Shown piece by piece: positions 27,726-36,225 of a stretch of DNA of 64,000 bases. Position 1 is the stretch's first letter; each line of letters begins with the position of its first letter. Origin of the DNA: Piscinibacter defluvii. GTDB lineage: Bacteria > Pseudomonadota > Gammaproteobacteria > Burkholderiales > Burkholderiaceae_C. The translations under genes were made by a program, and so were the position numbers. The stretch spans positions 1 to 64,000 of the forward strand of contig NZ_RCHJ01000028.1 of NCBI RefSeq assembly GCF_004011805.1, in the 5' to 3' direction. Under the pieces are notes generated by a model. It was not told the DNA's origin. It saw nothing but the letters and a program-made list of their open reading frames with translations, and did not search any database.

Positions 27726-30308
27726 TCAGCCGCGCGCCGTGCCGCCCTCGGCGATGCGCGCGGCCAGGTGGGCGAGCGCCTCGTCCACCTGGTCGACCAG
27801 CACCAGGCACAGGTCGCCCGGTTGAAGCGCCGCGAGCGCGCGGTCGATCGCGACGAACTCGCCGCGCAGTTCCTCCACCTCGCGGGTACGCGGCGCGCCC
27901 TTCAGGCCCTCGCGCAGCAGCGCGATCACCTCGCCGTCGGCGCGGCCGCGCTGGGCGGCGTCCTGGTACAGGATCACGCTGTCGAAGGCGGCGCCGAGAA
28001 TCCGGGTCTGCGCGACGATGTCCTCGTCGCGCCGGTCGCCAGCGGCGCTGATCACCACCGAGCGGCGCCTGCCCGGCATCGCGTTGACCGCGGCCACCAG
28101 CGCCTGCATCGCGTCCGGGTTGTGGCCGTAGTCGGCGATCACGGTCGCGCCGCGGTAGTCCATCACGTTGAAGCGGCCCGGCGCGTTGTGCGCGTCGTTG
28201 ACGAAGCTCGCCAGGCCGCTGCGCACCGCGTCGAACGACAGGCCGCAGCCCCAGGCGGCGGCCACGGCGGCGAGCGCGTTCTCGACCTGGAACGAGATGG
28301 TGCCGCCGCGTGTGAGCGGCACCTCGCGCAGCGGCACGCGGGCCCGCGCGCTGCCCTCGACGGCGACGATGTCCTCGCCCTCGACGAACACCGAGCGCCG
28401 GCCCTGCGCGCGGTGCGCCACCAGCGCGGGCAGGTGGCCGTCGACGGCGAACAGGATCACGGCACCCGGGCAGTGCGAGGCCATCGCCAGCGTGATCGGG
28501 TCGGCCGCGTTCAGCACCGCGAAGCCGGTGGGCGCCACGTTCTGCACGATGACGCGCTTGAGCACCGCCAGGTCCTCGACCGTGGTGATGTAGTTCAGGC
28601 CGAGGTGGTCGCCCGCGCCGACGTTGGTCACCACCGCCACCTGGCAGCGGTCGAACGCGAGGCCCTCGCGCAGCATGCCGCCGCGTGCGGTCTCGAGCAC
28701 CGCGGCCTGGGTGTCGGGGTGCAGAAGCACGTTGCGCGCGCTCTTCGGGCCGGAGCAGTCGCCGCTGTCGATCTGGTGGCCGTCGACCCACACGCCGTCG
28801 GTGTTGGTCATGCCGACCTTCAGGCCGGCGGCGGCGAACAGGTGCGCGATCAGCCGCGTCACGGTGGTCTTGCCGTTCGTGCCGGTGACCGCGACCACCG
28901 GGATGCGCCCGTCCTGCCCGGCTGGGTAGAGCCGCTCGATGATGGCCTCGCCCACCAGGCGCGGCTTGCCGAAGCTCGGCGCCAGGTGCATGCGCAGGCC
29001 CGGCGCGGCATTGACCTCGACCACGCCGCCGCGCTGCTGCTCCAGCGGCACGCCGACGCTCTCGCACACCACGTCGACGCCGCAGATCTCCAGCCCGACC
29101 ATGCGTGCCGCCGCCACCGCCCGCGCGGCCACCTCGGGGTGCACGTCGTCGGTCACGTCGGTGGCGGTGCCGCCGGTGCTGAGGTTGGCGTTGTTGCGCA
29201 GCACGACACGCTGGCCGTTGGCCGGCACCGCGTCGGCCGCCAGGCCCTGCAGCTTCAGCCGCGCGAGCGCGATGTCGTCCAGGCGGATGCGCGTCAGCGG
29301 CGTGGCGTGGCCGTCGCCGCGGCGCGGATCGGCGTTGACGATGTCGACCAGCTCGCGCACCGTGTGCACGCCGTCGCCGATGACGTAGGGCGGGTCGCGC
29401 CGCGCCGCGGCGACCAGCCTCTCGCCCACCACCAGCAGGCGGAAGTCGTGCCCGGGCAGGAACTGCTCGACCATCACGTCGCCGATCTCCGCGGCCGCGC
29501 GGAAGGCGGCCTCGTAGTGCTCGCGGTCGGTGATGTTGACGGTGACGCCCTTGCCCTGGTTGCCGTCCTGCGGCTTGACCACCACCGGCAGGCCGAGCTC
29601 CAGCGCCACGCGCCAGCCGTCCTCCAGGTCGGCCACGGGGCGGCCGCGCGGCACCGGCACGCCGGCGGCGGCCAGCAGGCGCTTGGTCAGGTCCTTGTCC
29701 TGCGCGATCGACTCGGCCACCGCGCCGGTGGAGTCGACCTCGGCGGCCCAGATGCGGCGCTGCTTCGCGCCCCAGCCGAACTGCACCAGGCTGCCCTCGG
29801 TCAGGCGGCGGTACGGAATGCCGCGCGCCAGCGCCGCGTTGACGATCGAGCCGGTGGACGGGCCGAGTCGAACGTCCTCGTCGATCGCACGCAGCTCGGC
29901 CACCGCGGCCTCGGTGTCGAAATGCCGGCCGGCGGCCACGGCGGCGAGCAGCTGCTCGGCCAGCTCGAGCGCACGCCGGCCGACCTTCTCCTCGGTGTAC
30001 TCGACCACGATCTGGTACACGCCCTCCTCGGGCGCGACCGAGGTGCGCGCGAAGCTGACGCGGCAGCCGGCGCGCGCCTGCAGCGCCAGCGTCAGTCGCT
30101 CGAGCCAGCGCGCCAGCGGCACGACCTCCTCGTCGCCGACCGGGCGCACCGGCGCCACCTCGTGCAGCAGTTCGCGCAGGCGCAGCTCCAGCGGCGCGCC
30201 GGCCCGGATCGCACGTTCCTCCGGCGCGCAGCGCACCACGGCCTCGATCGCCGTGTGCCGGCTCCACAGGTTGGGTCCGCGCAGCACGCGGATGCGGGTG
30301 ACTTCCAT
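27726..30308 (-). CDS. cphA: Cyanophycin synthetase (CphA1 type)
   Basis: An 860-residue enzyme that builds multi-L-arginyl-poly-L-aspartate without a ribosome. N-terminal domain (about 1-160, starts MEVTRIRVLRGPNLWS); ATP-grasp domain for arginine or aspartate addition (about 220-470, PVVVKPQDGNQGKGVTV and VVEVNAAPGLRMHL); Mur-ligase-like domain with an intact P-loop at 476-482 (GTNGKTT), ETARGGMLREGL, NVGAGDHLGLNY and DYGHNPDAM. Start ATG 30308 lies five bases after the stop of the CphA2-like gene, so the two are translationally close. A longer frame to 30773 overlaps the neighbour and is rejected. CphA1 length (about 860-900) matches. Confidence 0.95.
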   Translation of the reverse strand: MEVTRIRVLRGPNLWSRHTAIEAVVRCAPEERAIRAGAPLELRLRELLHEVAPVRPVGDEEVVPLARWLERLTLALQARAGCRVSFARTSVAPEEGVYQIVVEYTEEKVGRRALELAEQLLAAVAAGRHFDTEAAVAELRAIDEDVRLGPSTGSIVNAALARGIPYRRLTEGSLVQFGWGAKQRRIWAAEVDSTGAVAESIAQDKDLTKRLLAAAGVPVPRGRPVADLEDGWRVALELGLPVVVKPQDGNQGKGVTVNITDREHYEAAFRAAAEIGDVMVEQFLPGHDFRLLVVGERLVAAARRDPPYVIGDGVHTVRELVDIVNADPRRGDGHATPLTRIRLDDIALARLKLQGLAADAVPANGQRVVLRNNANLSTGGTATDVTDDVHPEVAARAVAAARMVGLEICGVDVVCESVGVPLEQQRGGVVEVNAAPGLRMHLAPSFGKPRLVGEAIIERLYPAGQDGRIPVVAVTGTNGKTTVTRLIAHLFAAAGLKVGMTNTDGVWVDGHQIDSGDCSGPKSARNVLLHPDTQAAVLETARGGMLREGLAFDRCQVAVVTNVGAGDHLGLNYITTVEDLAVLKRVIVQNVAPTGFAVLNAADPITLAMASHCPGAVILFAVDGHLPALVAHRAQGRRSVFVEGEDIVAVEGSARARVPLREVPLTRGGTISFQVENALAAVAAAWGCGLSFDAVRSGLASFVNDAHNAPGRFNVMDYRGATVIADYGHNPDAMQALVAAVNAMPGRRRSVVISAAGDRRDEDIVAQTRILGAAFDSVILYQDAAQRGRADGEVIALLREGLKGAPRTREVEELRGEFVAIDRALAALQPGDLCLVLVDQVDEALAHLAARIAEGGTARG

Positions 30309-30313
30309 GGTGT

Positions 30314-32479
30314 TCAGCGGCTGTCGGCCGGATTCAGGGCCGGGTTCTGGGCGTCGAAGGTGTCGATGCCGGCGGCCAGCAGCGGCGCGGCCAGGCCCAG
30401 GGCCCAGGCCGCGGCCACCGCCGGCAGCAGCACCGCGGGCGGCAACGAACTGCCGCCGCGCAGGGCCAGCGGGATCTCGGCCGGCCCCTCGCACAGCACC
30501 GGTCGCCCGCCCGCGGCCAGCACGGCGCGGCCGCCGCCGGCGCGGTGCGCGGCCAGCGGCGCGGGCCCGGTGGCATACAGGATCACGCCGCCGTCGCAGT
30601 AGCGCGCCAGCGCCGCGATGCGCTCGTCGTCGGCGTTCAGCACGCCGGTGCCCTCGGCCAGCACCACGTCCATCTGGGTGCGCAGCACGCGCGGCAGGTC
30701 GTCGGCCTCGCGGATGTCGTGGCGCTCGAGGGTCTCGGCGCCGTCCAGGTCGGTCACCACGCCGATGTGGCAACGGTCGTACACCAGGCCCTGGTCGAGG
30801 ATGGTGGCCGGGCCGTTCTCGAACACCGCGGTGTCGACCTCGCGGTTGAGCAGCAGGCGCTCGGCCAGCGCGCCGTCGCGCGCGTCGCGCGACTCGACCT
30901 GGCGTGCGCCGAGGAACAGCCCGTCGCGGCAGGCCAGCCCGACATGGCGGCCCGAGAGCTGCAGCAGCCAGGCCACCAGCCGCGCGACGCGGTGCGTGGC
31001 GCCGCCGCCAGCGATGCCGACCAGCGGGATGCGGCCGTCGTCGCCGGGCGGGAACAGGTGGTCGACGATCGCCTTGCCGACCGGGCGCGGCGCGCCGATG
31101 GCCGGCTTCAGGTGTGCCAGCAGGCCCGGCCCGGCATTGACCTCCACCACCGCGGCCTGCTGGCCGGCCAGCGGCTGGCCGATGTGCTGGGCGACCAGGT
31201 CGACGCCGGCGATGTCCAGGCCCACGGTGCGCGCGGCCAGCGAGGCGACGCGGGCGAAGTCGGGGTGGACCTCGTCGGTGCAGTCCACCGCCACGTTGCC
31301 GTTGCGCTGGATCAGCACGCGGCGCCCGGCGGCCGGCACGTCGTCGGCCGCCAGGCCCTGGCGCTGCAGGTCCACGACGATGGCGCCGTCGCCGCGCACG
31401 TCGATCCGGCCCAGCGGGTGATCCTCGGTGTCGCCGCGGCGCGGGTCCTGGTTGAGCTGCTGATCGACCAGCTGGGCCACGCTCTGGCGGCCGTCGCCGG
31501 TGACCCAGGCCGCCTCGCCGCGCGCTGCGGCGACCATCTGGCCGGCCACCACCAGCAGGCGGTGCTCGTCGCCCGGGATGTAGCGCTCGACGATGACCTC
31601 GCTGCCTTCCTGGTCGGCCAGCGCCCAGGCGGCCTCGATCTGCTCGCGTGCGCTCAGGTCCAGGGTCACGCCGCGGCCGTGGTTGCCGTCGCTCGGCTTG
31701 ACGGCCACCGGCAGGCCGATGTCCTCGGCCGCTTCCCAGGCCTCGGCGGCGCTGGCGGCGATGCGGCCTTCGGGCACGGGCACGCCGACGGCGGCGATCA
31801 GGCGCTTGGTCAGGTCCTTGTCGCGCGCGATGCCTTCGGCGATGGCGCTGGTGCGGTCGGTCTCGGCGGTCCAGATGCGGTGCTGGCGTCGGCCGTGGCC
31901 GAGCTGCACCAGGTTGCCGTCGTTCAGGCGCAGGTGCGGGATGCGCCGCTCGGTGGCCGAGGCGACGATGTGCGCCGTGCTCGGGCCGAGGTAGGCGCGG
32001 TCGATCGCGTCGCGCACCGCCTGCACCGCGGCCGGCACGTCGGCCGCGCGGGCGTTGATCACGTCCATCAGCACCCGGTGGCCGCGCTCCAGCGCGCAGC
32101 GCGCCACCGCCTCGTCGCGGGCGCGGAACACCATGCGGTAGACACCGGTCTTCGAGGTGCTGCGGGTCTGGCCGAAGCCGGTGGGCATGCCGGCCAGGTT
32201 GAGCAGCTCGATCACCACGTGCTCCAGCACATGGCCCATCCAGGTGCCCTCGCGCAGGCGCTGCAGGAAGCCGCCGCGTTCGCCCACGCCGCAGTGGTGC
32301 TCCTCCAGCGCCGGCAGCACCGCCACCAGGCGGTCGACGAAGCCGGGCAGCTTGTCGGAGGGGTGGTCCTCCAGCGCGCCCAGGTCGAGCCAGACCTCCA
32401 GGGCGGCGCGGTAGGTCCAGAGGTTGGGGCCGCGCAGGTAGGTCACGCGCAGCAGGCGGATGTCGTCGAAAGTTCTCAT
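30314..32479 (-). CDS. CphA2-like cyanophycin synthetase with degenerate Mur-ligase half
   Basis: A 721-residue CphA paralogue. The N-terminal and ATP-grasp parts are well kept (VTYLRGPNLWTYRAALEVW, GLPVAVKPSDGNHGRGVTL, VVEVNAGPGLLAHLKP). The Mur-ligase half is shorter and its P-loop, near residues 486-494, reads GIAGGGATHR instead of GTNGKTT; the ARGGMLREG block has become ENGPATILDQGL. In cyanobacteria, CphA2 with a truncated, inactive second half condenses beta-Asp-Arg dipeptides using one active site; by analogy this enzyme may do the same. Start ATG 32479 has GAGGATCG upstream. It is first in the operon. I found no clear promoter in the 123 bases to the divergent ABC gene. Confidence 0.82.
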   Translation of the reverse strand: MRTFDDIRLLRVTYLRGPNLWTYRAALEVWLDLGALEDHPSDKLPGFVDRLVAVLPALEEHHCGVGERGGFLQRLREGTWMGHVLEHVVIELLNLAGMPTGFGQTRSTSKTGVYRMVFRARDEAVARCALERGHRVLMDVINARAADVPAAVQAVRDAIDRAYLGPSTAHIVASATERRIPHLRLNDGNLVQLGHGRRQHRIWTAETDRTSAIAEGIARDKDLTKRLIAAVGVPVPEGRIAASAAEAWEAAEDIGLPVAVKPSDGNHGRGVTLDLSAREQIEAAWALADQEGSEVIVERYIPGDEHRLLVVAGQMVAAARGEAAWVTGDGRQSVAQLVDQQLNQDPRRGDTEDHPLGRIDVRGDGAIVVDLQRQGLAADDVPAAGRRVLIQRNGNVAVDCTDEVHPDFARVASLAARTVGLDIAGVDLVAQHIGQPLAGQQAAVVEVNAGPGLLAHLKPAIGAPRPVGKAIVDHLFPPGDDGRIPLVGIAGGGATHRVARLVAWLLQLSGRHVGLACRDGLFLGARQVESRDARDGALAERLLLNREVDTAVFENGPATILDQGLVYDRCHIGVVTDLDGAETLERHDIREADDLPRVLRTQMDVVLAEGTGVLNADDERIAALARYCDGGVILYATGPAPLAAHRAGGGRAVLAAGGRPVLCEGPAEIPLALRGGSSLPPAVLLPAVAAAWALGLAAPLLAAGIDTFDAQNPALNPADSR

Positions 32480-32602
32480 CGATCCTCGGGCGGCCTCGCG
32501 GCCGTTCGGCGGGCGGTAGTGCGGATTATTCGCGCCCTGCGGTCGGCTGGCGGACGGGTGCCGGCGTTACGCGACAATCGCGCGCTCCCGCCCCTGCGAC
32601 CC

Positions 32603-34852
32603 ATGCCCTCATCCGCTCCCTCTCCCGCACTTGCCGTGGCGGTCTCCGCGCCACTCGAGCCCGGAGAGAACGTGCTGGCCAGCCTGGACGTTGACCTGGA
32701 TGCCCAGGACCGCTTCGGTTCCGGCCAGCTGCTGCTGACCGAGCGCCGGCTGCTGGCGCGCGCGCCGGGTGGCGCGGGCTGGCACGGCTGGGCGCTGGAC
32801 AGCCCGTTGACCCTGCAGCACACGGACCACGGCGGCGTCGGCCAGCTGTCGCTGCACGACGCGGCTGCCCGGCTGGCGGTGTGGCGCTACACGCTCGGTG
32901 CCGACCCGGCCGCGCTCAAGCTGCTGGCGGCCTTCGAGCGCCAGCGCCAGCGCCTGCTGCACGGCCCCGGCGAGGACGACGAGCCGCCCGAGGCCGACGA
33001 GGCCGACTTCGCGGCCGAGTCGCCGACGCCACCGTCGACCTGGGTGCTGCTGCGCCTGTCGCGCTTCGCCGGGCCGTACCGCTGGCAGCTGCTGCTGGGC
33101 TTCATGCTGACCCTGGCGGCCACCGCGGCGTCGCTGGTGCCGCCTTACCTGACCATCCCGCTGATGGACGAGGTGCTGATCCCGTTCCAGAACGGGAAAC
33201 AGATCGACACCAATGTCGTCTGGCTGTTGCTCTCCGGGCTGCTCGGTGCCGCGCTGCTGGCCTGGGCGCTGGGCTGGTGGCGCACCTGGCTGCTGGCCAT
33301 CGTGAGCGAGCGCATCGGCGCCGACCTGCGCACCGCCACCTTCGACCACCTGCTGCGCCTGAGCCTGGACTACTTCGGCAGCAAGCGCACCGGCGACCTG
33401 ATGTCGCGCATCGGCAGCGAGTCCGACCGCATCTGCGTCTTCCTCTCGCTGCACGCGCTCGACTTCGCCACCGACGTGCTGATGATCGGCATGACGGCGG
33501 TGATCCTGTTCAGCATCAACCCCTCGCTGGCGCTGGTGACGCTGCTGCCGCTGCCCTTCATCGCCTGGATGATCCACCTGGTGCGCGACCGGCTGCGCAC
33601 CGGCTTCGAGAAGATCGACCGGGTCTGGGGCGAGGTGACCAGCGTGCTGGCCGACACCATCCCGGGCATCCGGGTGGTCAAGGCCTTTGCGCAGGAGCAG
33701 CGCGAGGCCGAGCGCTTCCGCCGCGCGAACCGCCACAACCTCGAGGTGAACGACCGGCTCAACAAGACCTGGAGCCTGTTCTCGCCGACCGTCTCGCTGC
33801 TGACCGAGATCGGCCTGCTGGTGGTGTGGGCCTTCGGCATCTGGCTGGTCAGCCGCAACCAGATCACGGTCGGCGTGCTGACCGCCTTCATCGCCTACAT
33901 CGGGCGCTTCTACGGCCGGCTCGACTCGATGAGCCGCATCGTCTCGGTGACGCAGAAGGCCGCCGCCGGCGCCAAGCGCATCTTCGACATCCTCGACCAT
34001 GTGTCCAACGTGCCCGAGCCGGCCCAGCCGGTGAAGCTGGACCGGCTCGAGGGCGCGCTGTCGCTGCAGGGCGTGGGCTTTCGCTACGGCAGCCGCGCGG
34101 TGATCCGCGGGCTCGACCTCGAGATCCGGCCCGGCGAGATGATCGGCCTGGTCGGCCACAGCGGCTCGGGCAAGAGCACGCTGGTGAACCTGATCTGCCG
34201 CTTCTACGACGTGACCGACGGCGCGATCAAGGTCGACGGCGTGGACCTGCGCCGCTTCGGCGTGGCCGACTACCGGCGCCACATCGGCCTGGTGCTGCAG
34301 GAGCCTTTCCTCTTCTACGGCACGGTGGCCGAGAACATCGCCTACGGCAAGCCGGACGCGAGCCGCGCGGAAATCGTCGCCGCGGCGCGCGCCGCGCACG
34401 CGCACGAGTTCATCCTGCGCCTGCCGCACGGCTACGACTCGATGGTGGGCGAGCGCGGCCAGGGCCTCTCGGGCGGCGAGCGGCAGCGCATCTCGATCGC
34501 CCGCGCGCTGCTGATCGACCCGCGCATCCTGATCCTCGACGAGGCCACCTCGTCGGTGGACACGGAGACCGAGAAGGAGATCCAGAACGCACTCGACAAC
34601 CTGGTGCAGGGCCGCACGACGATCGCGATCGCGCACCGGCTCTCGACCCTGCGCCGTGCCGACCGGCTGGTGGTGATGGACCGCGGCCGCGTCGTCGAGG
34701 TCGGCACGCACGACGAGCTGCTGGCGCGCCAGGGCGCCTACTGGCGGCTCTACGAGGCGCAGGCGCGCCAGGTGGACGAAGGCGACGACGAGCGCGCCGC
34801 ACGCATCCCGCCGGCCGCCGCGCCGGCCGCCCATCCGGCCGGAGTGGCCTGA
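32603..34852 (+). CDS. ABC exporter with PH-like N-terminal extension, cyanophycin-associated
   Basis: A 749-residue half-transporter with membrane and ATPase domains fused. An unusual soluble N-terminal extension of about 145 residues (ENVLASLDVDLDAQ, GQLLLTERRLLARAPG) looks like a bacterial PH-like fold, followed by an acidic linker. The membrane domain spans about 155-440 with six helices (PPYLTIPLMDEVLIPFQNG). The ATPase has Walker A GHSGSGKST (about 517-525), signature LSGGERQR (about 622) and Walker B ILILDEATSS (about 641). It is divergent from the CphA2-like gene, and DUF1854 follows three bases downstream. This ABC plus DUF1854 pair is recurrent beside cphA genes in Betaproteobacteria. 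The substrate is unknown. Confidence 0.9.
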   Translation: MPSSAPSPALAVAVSAPLEPGENVLASLDVDLDAQDRFGSGQLLLTERRLLARAPGGAGWHGWALDSPLTLQHTDHGGVGQLSLHDAAARLAVWRYTLGADPAALKLLAAFERQRQRLLHGPGEDDEPPEADEADFAAESPTPPSTWVLLRLSRFAGPYRWQLLLGFMLTLAATAASLVPPYLTIPLMDEVLIPFQNGKQIDTNVVWLLLSGLLGAALLAWALGWWRTWLLAIVSERIGADLRTATFDHLLRLSLDYFGSKRTGDLMSRIGSESDRICVFLSLHALDFATDVLMIGMTAVILFSINPSLALVTLLPLPFIAWMIHLVRDRLRTGFEKIDRVWGEVTSVLADTIPGIRVVKAFAQEQREAERFRRANRHNLEVNDRLNKTWSLFSPTVSLLTEIGLLVVWAFGIWLVSRNQITVGVLTAFIAYIGRFYGRLDSMSRIVSVTQKAAAGAKRIFDILDHVSNVPEPAQPVKLDRLEGALSLQGVGFRYGSRAVIRGLDLEIRPGEMIGLVGHSGSGKSTLVNLICRFYDVTDGAIKVDGVDLRRFGVADYRRHIGLVLQEPFLFYGTVAENIAYGKPDASRAEIVAAARAAHAHEFILRLPHGYDSMVGERGQGLSGGERQRISIARALLIDPRILILDEATSSVDTETEKEIQNALDNLVQGRTTIAIAHRLSTLRRADRLVVMDRGRVVEVGTHDELLARQGAYWRLYEAQARQVDEGDDERAARIPPAAAPAAHPAGVA

Positions 34853-34854
34853 CC

Positions 34855-35334
34855 ATGACGGCGCACGACCCCCTGCCCTTCAGCCTGCGGCGCGACGCGC
34901 ATGGCCGCCTGGTGCTGCACACGGCCGACGGCAGCGAGCACGTGGGCGTGATCCCGGTGCGCGCCTTCCCGCTCTCGGCGCCCGAGGGCGCGCTCTCGCT
35001 GGTCGGCACGGACGGGCGCGAGCGCCTGTGGATCGAGCAGCCGGCCCGGCTGCCGGCCGAGGCCCGCGGCGTGATCGAGGAGGAACTCGCGCGGCGCGAG
35101 TTCGCCCCGGTGATCGAGCAGCTGATCGACGTCTCGACCTTCTCGACGCCGAGCACCTGGACCGTGCGCACCGATCGCGGCACGACCACGCTGGTGCTCA
35201 AGGGCGAGGAGGACATCCGCCGCCTCGGCGGCAGCGCGCTGCTGGTGACCGACAGCCATGGCATCGGCTACCGCATCGCCGACGCCCGCACGCTGGACCG
35301 GCGCTCGCGCCGGCTACTGGAGCGGTTCCTGTAG
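34855..35334 (+). CDS. DUF1854 protein, partner of the cyanophycin-associated ABC exporter
   Basis: A 159-residue soluble protein with no signal peptide or membrane segment. Recognisable DUF1854 text: GVIPVRAFPLSAPEGALSLV in the first half, TWTVRTDRGTTTLVLKGEED and LLVTDSHGIGYRIADA in the second. It starts two bases after the ABC stop, so it is co-translated. The function is not known; the fixed pairing suggests a regulatory or accessory subunit of the exporter. Its end overlaps the convergent SRPBCC gene by 21 bases. Confidence 0.85.
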   Translation: MTAHDPLPFSLRRDAHGRLVLHTADGSEHVGVIPVRAFPLSAPEGALSLVGTDGRERLWIEQPARLPAEARGVIEEELARREFAPVIEQLIDVSTFSTPSTWTVRTDRGTTTLVLKGEEDIRRLGGSALLVTDSHGIGYRIADARTLDRRSRRLLERFL

Positions 35335-35805
35335 CCCGGCCCGGGTGTCGGCCTGCGCGGCGTACCCGGCAAACACCGCCAACGCCGCCGGCCAGCCCTG
35401 GTCGTACTGATCGCGCTTCTCGGCTGCCGCGGCGCCGCGCGCCTCCCAGCCCGAGTGATGGATCGCCACCTCGGTGCCGCCGTCTGCCGCGGCGGTGAAG
35501 CGCACGCGCAGCAGCGTCGCCTCGGCCGCATCGAGCCCGGGGTGCCAACGCATCGCGAAGCCATCCGGCGGCTGCCATTCGACGAGCACGCCCCAGGTCA
35601 TGCGGCGGCCGTCGCGTGCGAGCTCGGTCACTTCGCCGCCCACGCGGCCGTCGAACAGCACGTCGCACGCCTCGGCGTCGAAGCAGCTGTGGCCGCGAAA
35701 CGGCCACCAGCGCCCCATCTGGCGCGTAAAGAGTTCGAACGCTCGTGCCGGCGGCAGCGCCACGCGCACCTGCCGTTGCACCGGGGGCGGGACATCGTCT
35801 TTCAT
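35314..35805 (-). CDS. SRPBCC/AHSA1-type ligand-binding domain protein
   Basis: A 163-residue START-like domain protein. Features typical of the AHSA1 group: VRVALPPARAFELFTRQMGRWWPF at the start (read in two parts), RMTWGVLVEW, MRWHPG and the C-terminal block SGWEARGAAAAEKRDQYDQGW. Start ATG 35805 has GAGGAGG upstream and overlaps the ArsR stop by four bases. SRPBCC genes behind ArsR-type regulators are a common pair; the ligand is unknown. Confidence 0.85.
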   Translation of the reverse strand: MKDDVPPPVQRQVRVALPPARAFELFTRQMGRWWPFRGHSCFDAEACDVLFDGRVGGEVTELARDGRRMTWGVLVEWQPPDGFAMRWHPGLDAAEATLLRVRFTAAADGGTEVAIHHSGWEARGAAAAEKRDQYDQGWPAALAVFAGYAAQADTRAGLQEPLQ

Positions 35806-36140
35806 CGCCTGGACCTCCTCGCAGACGAGCCTTCGGGCCCGTTGTCGGCCAGCAGCGCATACCGCGCGAGCGCCCGCTGCCACATGCGATCAAGTTCGTC
35901 GCGCAGCTGCGCCAGCGCCTGCGGTTCGATCGCATACAGGCGCCGCGTGCCCTCGGCGCGCACGCGCGCCACGCCGGCGCCTTCGAGCACGCGCAGGTGC
36001 TTGGACACCGCCGGCCGGCTGACCGGCAAGTGCTCGGCGAGCTCGCCGACCGAGCGCTCGCCGTCGATCAGCAGGCGCACGATGGCCTCGCGTGTCGGGT
36101 CGGCCAGCGCCGCGGCAACCAGGAGCGGCGATCCCTTCAT
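35802..36140 (-). CDS. ArsR-family transcriptional regulator
   Basis: A 112-residue winged-helix repressor: ADPTREAIVRLLIDGERSVG, ELAEHLPVSRPAVSKHLRVL (recognition helix) and GVARVRAEGTRRLYAIE (wing). There is no metal-binding cysteine pair, so it is not an arsenic or metal sensor; it belongs to the group paired with SRPBCC proteins. It probably binds the perfect palindrome 20 bases upstream of its start and represses its own operon. Confidence 0.92.
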   Translation of the reverse strand: MKGSPLLVAAALADPTREAIVRLLIDGERSVGELAEHLPVSRPAVSKHLRVLEGAGVARVRAEGTRRLYAIEPQALAQLRDELDRMWQRALARYALLADNGPEGSSARRSRR

Positions 36141-36159
36141 CGCCGCCTCCGGACGAACC

Positions 36160-36185
36160 TTACCGTAACCATGTGGTTACGGTAA
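36160..36185. promoter_or_regulatory. Perfect 26-bp palindrome, likely ArsR operator
   Basis: Arms TTACCGTAACCA (36160-36171) and TGGTTACGGTAA (36174-36185) are exact reverse complements around TG. The palindrome lies 20 bases upstream of the arsR-like start, where an autorepressor site is expected. It is AT-rich relative to its surroundings and may overlap the promoter. Confidence 0.85.
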
Positions 36186-36225
36186 CCGAAGAGAAACGGT
36201 TCGTCAACCGCTCCGGCGCGGCCGG

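Noticed and set aside
26127..30602. Open frame of about 1,490 codons antisense to rmuC and cphA
   Set aside because: It lies opposite two well-recognised genes and shows only low-complexity Arg/Ala/His/Gln text; it results from scarce stop codons at high GC.
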